Shown piece after piece: positions 17,332 through 25,502 of a stretch of 64,000 nt of DNA. The DNA lies in contig ONCJ01000001.1 in the NCBI GenBank assembly GCA_900316295.1, forward strand, positions 155,898-219,897. Reading direction: 5' to 3'. The notes below the pieces were generated by a model. It worked only from the letters and a program-made list of their open reading frames with translations. It was not told where the DNA came from and did not search any database. The stretch's first letter is position 1. Every line of letters begins with the position of its first letter. The stretch comes from an uncultured Prevotella sp. GTDB taxonomy: Bacteria; Bacteroidota; Bacteroidia; Bacteroidales; Bacteroidaceae. The position numbers and the translations under genes are program-made.

Positions 17332-17536
17332 ATAAATTCTCACTTTCTTAATTTTTACTCACTTGCGAAGAGGAGTTTAGGAGTTAAGGGAGTTAAAGAC
17401 AATAGTCGAGCGGAGAGGAGTTAAAGAAGTGTCGTTCGGGCGGATTTGTAATCAGACCGCATGGAGTATCAGCATTTGTAATGCGAAAAAGATGCTATCG
17501 CAATCCCTTAATTATCGAGTTTTGAGCATGAACAAG

Positions 17537-17591
17537 AAACCCTTCACATGGTCTTACCATACTGATACTCAGACCTTCATGTGAAGGGTTT
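17537..17591. repeat. Inverted repeat, 14-bp arms (CCCTTCACATG type)
   Basis: AAACCCTTCACATG at 17537-17550 is the exact reverse complement of 17578-17591, with a 27-nt loop. Inside it GTCT (17551-17554) can pair with AGAC (17571-17574). A related element lies at 17841-17890. Confidence 0.85.
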
Positions 17592-17606
17592 GCAGGCTCA
17601 CTCCTC

Positions 17607-17627
17607 ATTCCGCACTTGATGCGGAAT
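17607..17627. repeat. Short palindrome ATTCCGCA-5-TGCGGAAT
   Basis: Perfect 8-bp arms (17607-17614 and 17620-17627) with a CTTGA loop. It resembles short dispersed palindromes found between genes in many bacteria. There is no T-run on either side. Confidence 0.7.
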
Positions 17628-17840
17628 CTCCCTCAGAAAGCATAGACATCTTGGCACAAAATCATCAAATTCTCATCTGCAGACATTCGTCAGCAGACCT
17701 GCCGACCAATGTCAGCAGCTCTCGACACAGCCAAATTGAAACATAAAATCGCCCATTTCATCGGAACATCTACGTATGTTCGCATATCAGTTACGTATAA
17801 ACCAAACACACAAGCTGCCAGCTAATGCATCACGTCCAAA

Positions 17841-17890
17841 CCCTTCACAGCAAGCCACTATCACTCAATGGTATACATGGCTGTGAAGGG
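17841..17890. repeat. Inverted repeat, 10-bp arms (CCCTTCACAG type)
   Basis: CCCTTCACAG (17841-17850) pairs with CTGTGAAGGG (17881-17890); the inner GCCA/TGGC can extend the stem. The arm shares AAACCCTTCACA with the element at 17537-17591. It lies about 80 bp beyond the 3' end of the lipoprotein gene and could serve as its 3' hairpin, though no T-run follows. Confidence 0.75.
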
Positions 17891-17971
17891 GTAGACGAAG
17901 ATGCAAAAAACTGTCAATAAGCTAAACTTTCAAGATAACATTATTAAACTTCAAAAGTATAACAAAGTGTG

Positions 17972-19339
17972 CTACTCAAACACACAAGATAGCTTATATT
18001 TAAGTTTTAGTGACTTGTTTTTATTTTGTATTTTTTGATCTATATTTATTGTCTTATCCTTTAAATCAGATATAACCTTATATCGTGAGGTCGTTTTACC
18101 AAATAGTCCACATTGATATGCTATCAGCAAAGCAACTTCATTTATAGTATTCTTAGACAAATATCCTTTTCTTCGTGGAACATCCATATACACATTCAAC
18201 TCTCCCTTATTTGCATTATCTGGATAAGTAAGGTAATATAGAAGTGTAGAATTCAAAGTCGCTAGGTCTTCAGACATTGCAGATGCAAGGTCATTCCCAT
18301 TATATGCGAACGTCCACATTTTATTGGTCTCTTTCACACCTGTAAGATAACCATTATTGTCATATTCGATTGTATAGTCTGATAATTTATTGATATACCC
18401 TTTCTCGTTAGTATCAAATCTAATTTGTCTCGATAAAGGAAGATGTTCTCTATAATTAGCCCAAGAACCCGTTTTTTTATACAACCAGTTTCTTGTTGCT
18501 ATAGTAATTACCTTTGAATTATAATCGACCTTTAAGATTTCCTCGTAATCGCCTACCATATTTAATACGTAATTAGGCATTTCTGTACCCAAATCTAATT
18601 TCAATTCTGTAATGTCTATTTTTTCAGGAGTCTCATCTTCCATGCTATCAAAAGAATACCACTCATATTTGTAACCCTCGTCAGGGTAGCATAGAAGATA
18701 GGTTTCGGTTTGGGGTAAATAATAAAGCCTAAAATCATAGTCAAAACAATGATATGTATCCGTAACAACATCATATTCAAAGTGGTAATTATTTTCTCCG
18801 TATTCAACATCAAAGGAAGTAGGACGTGTCAATTTTCTCGAATACCACTTTTTTTTCACCGAATATCCAAGGTACTCGTCCCAAATATCAACATCATAAT
18901 AATAATAATAAACTTCATTAGTAGCATCATAATAAACATGGAAAGTAGGCTGTCCTATTTTTCCATTAGCTTCAATTAAAAAATTACTGCCTTTTGTTTC
19001 TTCCAATATAGGACAAGCTAAGAGAATCTTGGAAAGTCTATTTTGCGAATCATACTCTATTTTGAATTTATATTCTGAATCGTCCTGCCTATAATCGTCA
19101 TAATAGCCATAATCATCATCTCCCCAATATCCATCATTGTCATAATGGTCTCCATAAGGTTGATATTGAACACCTGAAACAATAAGTTCCGTCAACTTTT
19201 TACCCTTAATACCGCCACCTGCGTCTACTGGCGAATCTTTACCTCCTCCACCGACAGAATCATCTGATGACGAACATGCTGTAAAAGCTAATGCCATAGA
19301 TATGGCAATAAGCAAAATTAAAAAATTAATGTGTTTCAT
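17972..19339 (-). CDS. Lipoprotein, DUF4595/RHS-repeat-like
   Basis: 455 residues with a lipoprotein signal (lipobox LAFTACSSSD, Cys near residue 22) and a Gly/Asp-rich linker. The body has spaced motifs such as YDSQNRLSKI and YNGNDLASAM that resemble the DUF4595 and YD-repeat-like secreted proteins common in Bacteroidales. Residues 60-90 are extremely rich in Tyr and Asp. The DNA is markedly AT-rich compared with the core genes nearby. It overlaps the preceding 84-residue gene by 14 bp. Surface-exposed lipoprotein, function unknown. Confidence 0.8.
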   Translation of the reverse strand: MKHINFLILLIAISMALAFTACSSSDDSVGGGGKDSPVDAGGGIKGKKLTELIVSGVQYQPYGDHYDNDGYWGDDDYGYYDDYRQDDSEYKFKIEYDSQNRLSKILLACPILEETKGSNFLIEANGKIGQPTFHVYYDATNEVYYYYYDVDIWDEYLGYSVKKKWYSRKLTRPTSFDVEYGENNYHFEYDVVTDTYHCFDYDFRLYYLPQTETYLLCYPDEGYKYEWYSFDSMEDETPEKIDITELKLDLGTEMPNYVLNMVGDYEEILKVDYNSKVITIATRNWLYKKTGSWANYREHLPLSRQIRFDTNEKGYINKLSDYTIEYDNNGYLTGVKETNKMWTFAYNGNDLASAMSEDLATLNSTLLYYLTYPDNANKGELNVYMDVPRRKGYLSKNTINEVALLIAYQCGLFGKTTSRYKVISDLKDKTINIDQKIQNKNKSLKLKYKLSCVFE

Positions 19340-19580
19340 AGTTCTTAGTAATTATTAAAGTGTTTATTTGTGTAAAATCTTTTATACTTGCGGTTTGATC
19401 TCCGTCAAGGATAATTATATCGTGTATATATTTTTTATTATTCTCAATATGCTTCTCTATTTCGTTCTTGATTTCTTCATGTACATTTGTTTCAACAGAT
19501 ATTTCACTCATGTTTTTAAGAGATATATCACTCTCAAAAGAGAACTCTTGTGTTCCCATTTTATATTTTACAGTACTCAT
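19326..19580 (-). CDS. Small hypothetical protein
   Basis: 84 residues, acidic, no signal peptide, with a possible amphipathic helix (ETNVHEEIKNEIEKHIENN). No family is recognised. It lies 3 bp after the 136-residue gene and overlaps the lipoprotein gene by 14 bp, so the three form one operon. The AT-rich composition matches its neighbours. Confidence 0.65.
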   Translation of the reverse strand: MSTVKYKMGTQEFSFESDISLKNMSEISVETNVHEEIKNEIEKHIENNKKYIHDIIILDGDQTASIKDFTQINTLIITKNYETH

Positions 19581-19583
19581 AAT

Positions 19584-19985
19584 TTAATTTATAAGTTGTT
19601 GTATGTATATCTCGTTATTGGCTATACTACAATTGTATAAACTTTTTACAATATTGAACGTTGTATATCCAGATACTTTATAGTCATTGTTTTCTTCCAA
19701 AATATCACGTTTTTTATATTGGTCATTGTCATCTGTATTACATAACACTTCTTCCCATACTACTTTTGCTGTTCCTGCAAAAGGGATCTCCTTGCCTATT
19801 GGAACGTTTTCCACAGGGTTCGTGATAGTAACATTCTTAACTTCCTGTACTTCAAATTCTTTTTGACCAAACCTTTTCCTCTTAAAGCCACAAATCTTTA
19901 ACATTCCTTGCCTTTGCAGGTCTAAGATTTCTTTTCGGATAAGTTCGCATATCAAATCCGCATGCACCTGTAATGCATTTTCCAT
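19584..19985 (-). CDS. Hypothetical protein, first gene of the AT-rich operon
   Basis: 133 residues from the ATG at 19985 (a GTG at 19994 is an alternative). It has a helical N-terminus (HADLICELIRKEILDLQRQG), then beta-strand sequence with VTITNPVENVPIGKEIPFAG. No signal peptide and no known family. It follows a structured region of about 360 nt with its own strong promoter on the same strand, so that region may act as its leader. Confidence 0.65.
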   Translation of the reverse strand: MENALQVHADLICELIRKEILDLQRQGMLKICGFKRKRFGQKEFEVQEVKNVTITNPVENVPIGKEIPFAGTAKVVWEEVLCNTDDNDQYKKRDILEENNDYKVSGYTTFNIVKSLYNCSIANNEIYIQQLIN

Positions 19986-20057
19986 CTTCAACACATTTTT
20001 ATAGCCTACCGTTCTCCCCTACTTCGGCTGGTTAATAATACAAGTTAGTTTATGGAA

Positions 20058-20420
20058 ACAAAAAAGACGTGGGAGAAACCTTCCATTGCCTATCCCAGTC
20101 TTCAGGCCTTCGCATTGCCTTTCTATCAAGATAAGCAACCAAGCCAGCCCACGCCAACGCATATTATTAATAGGTATGCGTCATAAAACCAAAAAAGGTT
20201 TACACGCATACGGGTATAATACGCCCAGCATGGACGCTTCGTTGCGTTCATCTTCAGATAGAATTCAAGTTTGCGAAGTTTGAAGACTTGAAGATAACGT
20301 CAAGAAAACGTCCTTCGTCCCACAAAGCACGGAGAGTTGCGAAGACTCGGTTATGCGATGATCAGGGACTGTATCCATCGATGTCTTGACTCACCAGCCC
20401 ATACAGGGCTAACTGAGTCG
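20058..20420 (-). ncRNA. Candidate structured RNA or long leader, about 360 nt
   Basis: A full-consensus minus-strand promoter ends at 20426. Transcription would start near 20420, exactly at a two-part hairpin (GACTCA/TGAGTC at 20388-20393/20415-20420 and AGCCC/GGGCT at 20396-20400/20407-20411). Further stems include GTATGCGT/ACGCATAC (20174-20181/20204-20211) with inner AAACC/GGTTT. A final stem, 20148-20155 with 20066-20073, is followed on the minus strand by TTTTTT (20060-20065), as in an intrinsic terminator. No open frame fits. The conserved cores of tmRNA, RNase P RNA and SRP RNA are absent. It could be an independent RNA or a riboregulator of the operon at 17972-19985. Confidence 0.6.
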
Positions 20421-20425
20421 GGAGC

Positions 20426-20456
20426 AAAGATACAAAGTAAAAACAAAATTCCAAAA
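20426..20456 (-). promoter_or_regulatory. Promoter of the candidate RNA
   Basis: Minus strand TTTG (20453-20456), 19 nt, TATCTTTG (20426-20433), a full match to the Bacteroidetes consensus. Confidence 0.75.
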
Positions 20457-20535
20457 TAATCATCCACTTTTTTTAGCAAACAATCCAGAGTGTGGGCACA
20501 CAGGGAATAGCTATGTAATATGTTACAATCCGAAA

Positions 20536-20685
20536 TTCATAAGATAAGATGCGCCTCAACAATAAAAATAAATGAATTTATTTTGTTTTGTCTTCGGCTT
20601 TCATTACCTTTTCATAAGATAAGATGCGCCTCAATAATAAAAATAAATGAATTTATTTTGTATTGTCTTCGGCTTTCATTACCTT
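20536..20685 (+). repeat. Tandem 75-bp direct duplication carrying the tRNA-Leu promoter
   Basis: Two adjacent copies (20536-20610 and 20611-20685), nearly identical, with single-base differences such as AACAATA versus AATAATA and TTTTG versus TATTG. The downstream copy completes the TACCTTTG -7 box; at the upstream copy the last base is T instead of G. Confidence 0.9.
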
Positions 20686-20687
20686 TG
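20657..20687 (+). promoter_or_regulatory. Promoter of tRNA-Leu
   Basis: TTTG (20657-20660), 19 nt, TACCTTTG (20680-20687); the expected start is near 20694, just before the tRNA at 20699. Confidence 0.75.
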
Positions 20688-20698
20688 CACCCACGTTT

Positions 20699-20780
20699 GC
20701 GCCTGTGGCGGAATTGGTAGACGCGCTAGACTTAGGATCTAGTGTCTCGCGACGTGCAGGTTCGAGTCCTGTCAGGCGCA
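20699..20780 (+). tRNA. tRNA-Leu (anticodon TAG)
   Basis: The cloverleaf is complete: acceptor GCGCCTG/CAGGCGC, D-arm GGCGGAATTGGTAGACGC, anticodon loop CTTAGGA with TAG, a long variable arm of the class II type, and T-loop GGTTCGAGTCC. Discriminator base A at 20780; CCA is not encoded. A T-rich tract follows. Confidence 0.95.
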
Positions 20781-20919
20781 CACTTTTTCTTTTACCACGA
20801 ATTACTCGAATTTCACGAATTGTGATATTTCACAATTTGACAATATCCAATTTTTACCGCGGATTTCACGACTTTCTCTGTTTGTTTCGTTGAAAGAAAA
20901 GGGCTGTTGGTTGATTGTT

Positions 20920-20951
20920 TTTGTTTGTAATTAAACTTTCGGATAACTTTG
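20920..20951 (+). promoter_or_regulatory. Promoter of the beta-helix lipoprotein gene
   Basis: TTTG (20920-20923), 20 nt, TAACTTTG (20944-20951), leaving a leader of about 50 nt before the ATG at 21007. Confidence 0.65.
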
Positions 20952-21006
20952 CAGAAAAGAAAACGAGAACAAACAAGAATGTATAACCAACAAAAACTGT
21001 AAACGT

Positions 21007-22818
21007 ATGAAAAAGTATCTTGGTTTTTTCGCGGCAATTATTGCATTGTCAATGTTTTGCATAGCATGTTCATCTGACGACGACCTCTCGAGTGAGAGTG
21101 TTATTCCTTCAGGTGGTGATTCCGATGGAGGCAGTTCCGTGACTCCTTCGACCAATAGTGAACTATTGTCTTTCTCCATCGCTATTGACAAGACGACCGC
21201 AGAGCCTTCGTCTACCGCTTCGGCACTGTACCCTGAGAGTGGCGACGCTCCAAGTGCAAACAGCTTTGGCACTACTGTGAACATCGACATGTCGAACCCT
21301 ACCGACCCAGGCGTGACGGGTGTGACGGTGACCGTCGACGGCAATAACGTTGTGACTGATCATGGCAATACTGAGGGTGTCTGCTATGTTGTGACGGGAA
21401 CGACCAGCAATGGATCATTGCAAATAAATGGTAACACAAAATTCAAACTGCAACTCAACAACGCCACCATCACCAACCAGACTACCACAGCTATCGACCT
21501 GGAGAGCAAGCAGAGCGCTTACGTGGAACTGGTGGGCACCAACAAGGTAACCGACGGAACCACCGAGGATCATAAGGGTGCAATATTCAGCAAGGGTAAG
21601 CTCTTCATCTCGGGTACTGGTTCGCTGGATGTATATGGTACCTACAAAAACGGTATTCACGGCAAGAGCAACGTGGTGATAGAGAAGGGAGTGAACCTGT
21701 ATGTGAAGTCGACCGCTAACAATGGTATCAAGGGTGGCGATGACATATATATAAATGGTGGTATCATCAACGTGGAGGTGTCAGCAGACGCTGGCAAGGC
21801 TATCAATGGTGACGCAAGCGTATACATCAACGGCGGTAGGACCACAACGATAGCTACAGGTAACGGCACATGGGAAGAGGATGAGACTCTGACATACGGC
21901 GGCGACACAAAGGCAGCAGCTGGCGTGGGATGTGACGACACGTTCCACATGAATGACGGCGAACTATATGCTAAGGCTACTGGTAGCGGAGGTAAGGGTA
22001 TCAAGGCTGACGTGGCAGCGGAGATCAACGGCGGAAAGATACGCATCATCACCACTGGCGGACTCTATTACAATAATGGTCAAGGCAGCGAGAGCCACAA
22101 CTATAATGGCAACACCGACAATCTGCCTAACGCCTACACATCGTCGCCAAAGGGTATGAAGATTGGAACAAAGGACGATGAGGGCAACACCTCTGGTGAG
22201 ATGACCATCACGGGCGGCGACATCATGGTGCGCACGAGTGGTACCAATGCTGAGGGTATAGAAAGCAAGGGTACGCTCAACATCATCGGTGGTACGGTGA
22301 TGATCTATGCCTACGACGACGGCATCAACTCTACAAGCGACCTCACCATCAATGGCGGTACGGTGATGACGGTATCAAAGACCAATGACGGTATCGACTC
22401 TAATGGCAACCTGATCATCCAGAGCGGTACGCTCGTAGCCATAGGTAGCGGCGGTGCAGAGGCAGGCATCGACTGCGATGAGAGCCACTACATGTCAATA
22501 CAGGGCGGAACAGTATTTGGCATAGGCGGCAGAGTGGACGTAAAGTTCAACAACTGCTCACAAGCCTTCGCCGTGACATCGGGTTCGGCATCAGCCAATG
22601 CAACAATAAAGGTGATGAATGGTTCTACCACTCTTGGCACTACAGCTATGGGACCCGTAAGCTATAATAACGGAACTATACTCGTCAGTGCTCCAGGTAT
22701 GAGTAGCGGCAAGAGCTATACCCTGAACATCGGATCTAACAGCACCACCATCTCTGGCGTAACCAGCTATAGCGGCGGCGGCATGGGACCTGGCGGCGGC
22801 GGCATGGGACCGAGATAA
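21007..22818 (+). CDS. Beta-helix lipoprotein, carbohydrate-binding (Cthe_2159-like)
   Basis: 603 residues. Lipoprotein signal (FCIACSSDDD, Cys about residue 21), then a Ser/Gly linker and a long series of turns with repeated IxGG, IxISGG and DGIxS patterns (for example GGDDIYINGGIINV, LTINGGTVMT) that suggest a right-handed parallel beta-helix. This matches the DUF4353 family related to Clostridium thermocellum Cthe_2159, which binds cellulose and pectin-like polymers. The C-terminus is a Gly-rich tail (SGGGMGPGGG). It stands upstream of, and probably shares a transcript with, a LytS/LytTR pair. Binding to a plant or host glycan at the cell surface is inferred. Confidence 0.83.
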   Translation: MKKYLGFFAAIIALSMFCIACSSDDDLSSESVIPSGGDSDGGSSVTPSTNSELLSFSIAIDKTTAEPSSTASALYPESGDAPSANSFGTTVNIDMSNPTDPGVTGVTVTVDGNNVVTDHGNTEGVCYVVTGTTSNGSLQINGNTKFKLQLNNATITNQTTTAIDLESKQSAYVELVGTNKVTDGTTEDHKGAIFSKGKLFISGTGSLDVYGTYKNGIHGKSNVVIEKGVNLYVKSTANNGIKGGDDIYINGGIINVEVSADAGKAINGDASVYINGGRTTTIATGNGTWEEDETLTYGGDTKAAAGVGCDDTFHMNDGELYAKATGSGGKGIKADVAAEINGGKIRIITTGGLYYNNGQGSESHNYNGNTDNLPNAYTSSPKGMKIGTKDDEGNTSGEMTITGGDIMVRTSGTNAEGIESKGTLNIIGGTVMIYAYDDGINSTSDLTINGGTVMTVSKTNDGIDSNGNLIIQSGTLVAIGSGGAEAGIDCDESHYMSIQGGTVFGIGGRVDVKFNNCSQAFAVTSGSASANATIKVMNGSTTLGTTAMGPVSYNNGTILVSAPGMSSGKSYTLNIGSNSTTISGVTSYSGGGMGPGGGGMGPR

Positions 22819-22922
22819 TATCAGAGTGGAGAAGTGAGAGGTCTTCTCTCACTTCTTCTCACTCACCACTAAAATAATACCAATATTTCATACGTTATAC
22901 ATACACAACAGAACAGTCGCTT

Positions 22923-24092
22923 ATGACAGAATTTCTACGCAAACAACAGGAAAACATAATTTACCTGCTCATCTTCGCCCTCCTATTTGCCGCACCGATA
23001 CTCAGCCTGTATGTACGGTCGGTCAATGACGACATACCATTCCATTGGGACGAGGTGATAGATGTATGGAAGATACTGACGGTATATGTGATCATCTTTG
23101 CCATTCACAATTTCCTGTTGGCTCCGATGCTGATATATAAGAACAGGAAAGCGCTCTATTTCACTATCGTAGCCCTGCTCCTCTCGGCATTCATCGTACT
23201 GCAATGTACCTCCCGGCCCGACTTCAAACACCCGATGGCTAAGGAGATACACGGTCCCGTACCGCCCGAGTTTCGGGATGACAACATCAAGCAGGGCGAA
23301 CCAGGCAAGCATCGTCCGCATCATCGTCCGCACGGTCACAGACCACCCATAGTGCTTGGTCAGGCTGATGTCATCAGCACCGTCATACTGGTCTTCATGC
23401 TCGGAATGAACCTCGGGGTGAAATACTACTTCCGTAGCGAACGCAGCCGTAAACGAATGGAGCAGCTGGAACACGAGAACCTGACCCACCAGCTGGAGTA
23501 TCTGAAGTTCCAGATCAACCCACACTTCTTCATGAACACCCTGAACAATATACATGCACTGGTAGACATCGACCCTGAGAAGGCAAAAAACAGTATCATA
23601 CTGCTCTCGAAGATGATGCGCTACATATTGTACGAGGGCGACAAGAACACGATCCCACTACAACGGGAGGTGGCATTCATAGAAAACTACATAGCCCTGA
23701 TGCGTATGCGGTACACCGACAAGGTAAGTATCAACGTAGACATGCCGAAGGGAATCGTTGGAGCAAAGGATCAAGGAAGTGAGAGAGCTAATGAGGAATG
23801 GGAGATCCCGCCACTACTGCTCATCACCTTCGTAGAGAATGCCTTCAAACACGGAGTGAGCTACCGACAGGAGTCGTTTATCGACCTATATATAGGCATA
23901 GAAGACGGTCAGCTCATATTCAGATGTAGAAACAGCAAGGCACAGGAGGCCAATCAGGAGAAGGGCGGTGTGGGACTTACGAACGTCAAGAAACGCCTCG
24001 ACCTTATATACGGAACCGACTACACCCTGAACATTAAGGACGACGACACATACAGTGTAGACCTAAGAATAAACAAAAATAGCACACCATGA
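22923..24092 (+). CDS. LytS-type sensor histidine kinase
   Basis: 389 residues. Four membrane helices (about 11-31, 51-72, 77-95 and 150-167) and a cytoplasmic His_kinase domain with phospho-acceptor H201 in QINPHFFMNTLNN; N-box NAFKHGVSYR and G-box GVGLTNVKKRL follow. The loop between helices 3 and 4 (96-149) should face the periplasm and contains a His-rich run near 130-140 (HRPHHRPHGH), suggesting metal or acid sensing. The stop overlaps the regulator start by 4 bp. The pair would form a LytS/LytTR two-component system. Confidence 0.92.
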   Translation: MTEFLRKQQENIIYLLIFALLFAAPILSLYVRSVNDDIPFHWDEVIDVWKILTVYVIIFAIHNFLLAPMLIYKNRKALYFTIVALLLSAFIVLQCTSRPDFKHPMAKEIHGPVPPEFRDDNIKQGEPGKHRPHHRPHGHRPPIVLGQADVISTVILVFMLGMNLGVKYYFRSERSRKRMEQLEHENLTHQLEYLKFQINPHFFMNTLNNIHALVDIDPEKAKNSIILLSKMMRYILYEGDKNTIPLQREVAFIENYIALMRMRYTDKVSINVDMPKGIVGAKDQGSERANEEWEIPPLLLITFVENAFKHGVSYRQESFIDLYIGIEDGQLIFRCRNSKAQEANQEKGGVGLTNVKKRLDLIYGTDYTLNIKDDDTYSVDLRINKNSTP

Positions 24093-24808
24093 TTAGAACA
24101 ATTGCCATCGACGACGAGCCTTTAGCTCTGCAACAGCTAGTCACATACATAAGAAAGGTACCGTTTCTTGAGCTCGTAGCCGAATGTCAGAGCGCCATCG
24201 ACGCCCAGAAGGTACTGGAACAGGAAGTCATCGACGTGATGTTTATAGACATCAACATGCCCGACCTCAATGGTCTCGACTTCGTGCGCACACTGGCAGC
24301 GCCACCACTCGTGGTATTTACCACCGCTTACAGCGAATATGCACTGGAAGGCTACAAGGTAAATGCCGTCGACTACCTGCTCAAGCCCTTCGGCATGGAC
24401 GAGTTCATGAGAGCCGCCAACAAGGTGAAGCAACAATATGACCTCACCCACACGGCAGAGGTATCGAGGGTAGACGACAACGATGCGATATTCCTGAAGA
24501 CAGAACACCGCATCGTGCGCATTAACGTGACTAACATTCGGTATATAGAGGGTATGAGCGAATATCTGAAGATATACCTCAAGGAGGGCAAGCCTCTCGT
24601 GGTGCTCCTATCAATGAAGAAGATGGAGGAGCGCCTCTCCTCCACCAACTTTATGCGTATACACCGCTCTTATATTATCAACCTTAACGAGATACAGGAG
24701 GTGAACAAGAACAGGGTCATACTCGATCAAGACACCTACCTACCCATCGGCGACCTGTATCGCGATCAACTCAACAGATATATTGAGTCCAAGTTCTTAG
24801 GAAAATAG
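24089..24808 (+). CDS. LytTR response regulator
   Basis: 239 residues. Receiver domain with the acidic pocket DDE at residues 8-10, phospho-acceptor D54 (FIDINMPD), T/S (FTTAYSEYA) and K (LLKPFG). The C-terminal LytTR DNA-binding domain has TNIRYIEGMSEYLKIY and FMRIHRSYIINLNEI. It is encoded with the LytS kinase in an ATGA overlap. Targets are unknown; the adjacent beta-helix gene or the nearby Cys/His-rich gene are candidates. Confidence 0.95.
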   Translation: MIRTIAIDDEPLALQQLVTYIRKVPFLELVAECQSAIDAQKVLEQEVIDVMFIDINMPDLNGLDFVRTLAAPPLVVFTTAYSEYALEGYKVNAVDYLLKPFGMDEFMRAANKVKQQYDLTHTAEVSRVDDNDAIFLKTEHRIVRINVTNIRYIEGMSEYLKIYLKEGKPLVVLLSMKKMEERLSSTNFMRIHRSYIINLNEIQEVNKNRVILDQDTYLPIGDLYRDQLNRYIESKFLGK

Positions 24809-24897
24809 CATTTCTCATCTCATCACATCACTCCCTTCCCTTTCTTTGCAAGCAAAGCGAACAAGTTCGAGCGAGGAGGGGGCGGGGGTAGGCTCTT

Positions 24898-25293
24898 TTA
24901 TTTCCTGTTCTTCTTATAGTAATTCACTGCCGCCTTCACGTTGGCTATCACGGCATCAGAAGAATAGGTGGCACCCGTCACACCATCTATCTTTGTCTTC
25001 TCCACCTTACTTGTCTTCATGCCCGCATACTTTGGCAGCAAGGTCTTCTTGACCATAGCAAAATATTTCGGTGTCTCATGATTCTTCAGCGGTACTATCT
25101 TCACTATCCTGTTGTTCTTGATATGTACCTCGAGTGGAGTCTTGCCCCTGTAGCCCTCGGCGCTGCTCAGGGTCGTCGTGTTCACCACATACGTGCCGTC
25201 GGTCTGCTTGGTCATTACGCCAGAGTATATGCCAGCAGCAGTTGTTGTCAAAAGCACTACGGCTATTGCCGAACTGATAAAAAATGTCCTCAT
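24898..25293 (-). CDS. FMN-binding domain protein, secreted
   Basis: About 131 residues from the ATG at 25293. The 39-codon upstream extension was rejected because it would run through the promoter box at 25321-25328. Signal or anchor helix at the N-terminus (MRTFFISSAIAVVLLTTTAAG), then an FMN_bind domain with the GATYSSDAV motif, where flavin is covalently linked to Thr/Ser in NqrC/RnfG-type proteins. It is a single small domain of the kind that receives electrons from RnfG- or FAD:protein FMN transferase-type systems. It is transcribed away from the neighbouring Cys/His-rich gene. Confidence 0.85.
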   Translation of the reverse strand: MRTFFISSAIAVVLLTTTAAGIYSGVMTKQTDGTYVVNTTTLSSAEGYRGKTPLEVHIKNNRIVKIVPLKNHETPKYFAMVKKTLLPKYAGMKTSKVEKTKIDGVTGATYSSDAVIANVKAAVNYYKKNRK

Positions 25294-25320
25294 AGTTACT
25301 GATTTTTTGAAATTCGCATA

Positions 25321-25328
25321 CAAAGGTA
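25321..25328 (-). promoter_or_regulatory. -7 box (TACCTTTG) of the FMN-binding protein gene
   Basis: Minus-strand TACCTTTG, 28 bp upstream of the chosen ATG. No good -33 box is seen. Confidence 0.5.
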
Positions 25329-25502
25329 ATGAATTTTCGAAAATTATTTTCACTGAAAAAACAAGTTTTTTTGCTGAAGAAACAGCGATATTCACAGAAA
25401 AAACGGACACTCGCCTTAAACCTTCTGCCCCTTTTTGCCATCAAAAATGCAGAAAGACGAAACAGTAAATTCAGAATAATAACAACAAAAAAGAGAATGA
25501 TT

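Larger units (their letters stand above)
17332..17971. other. 640-bp intergenic region with hairpins, no gene
   Basis: No convincing reading frame is seen. The stretch holds short gagttaaag repeats (about 17372-17428), two GCATTTGTAATGCG-like or GCGGATTTGTAATC-like palindromes (about 17440-17485), and three inverted repeats listed separately. It separates the pigment operon promoter from the AT-rich three-gene operon upstream. Part of it may hold the terminator of that operon. Confidence 0.6.

Noticed and set aside
20058-20420. tmRNA, RNase P RNA or SRP RNA as identity of the structured region
   Set aside because: No tag frame ending in ALAA, no tRNA-like T-loop, no GAGGAAAGUC-type core and no GGAAGGAAGCAGC-type SRP loop could be found.
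20536-20685. The tandem 75-bp repeat as a CRISPR array
   Set aside because: Only two adjacent units without spacers and no cas genes nearby.
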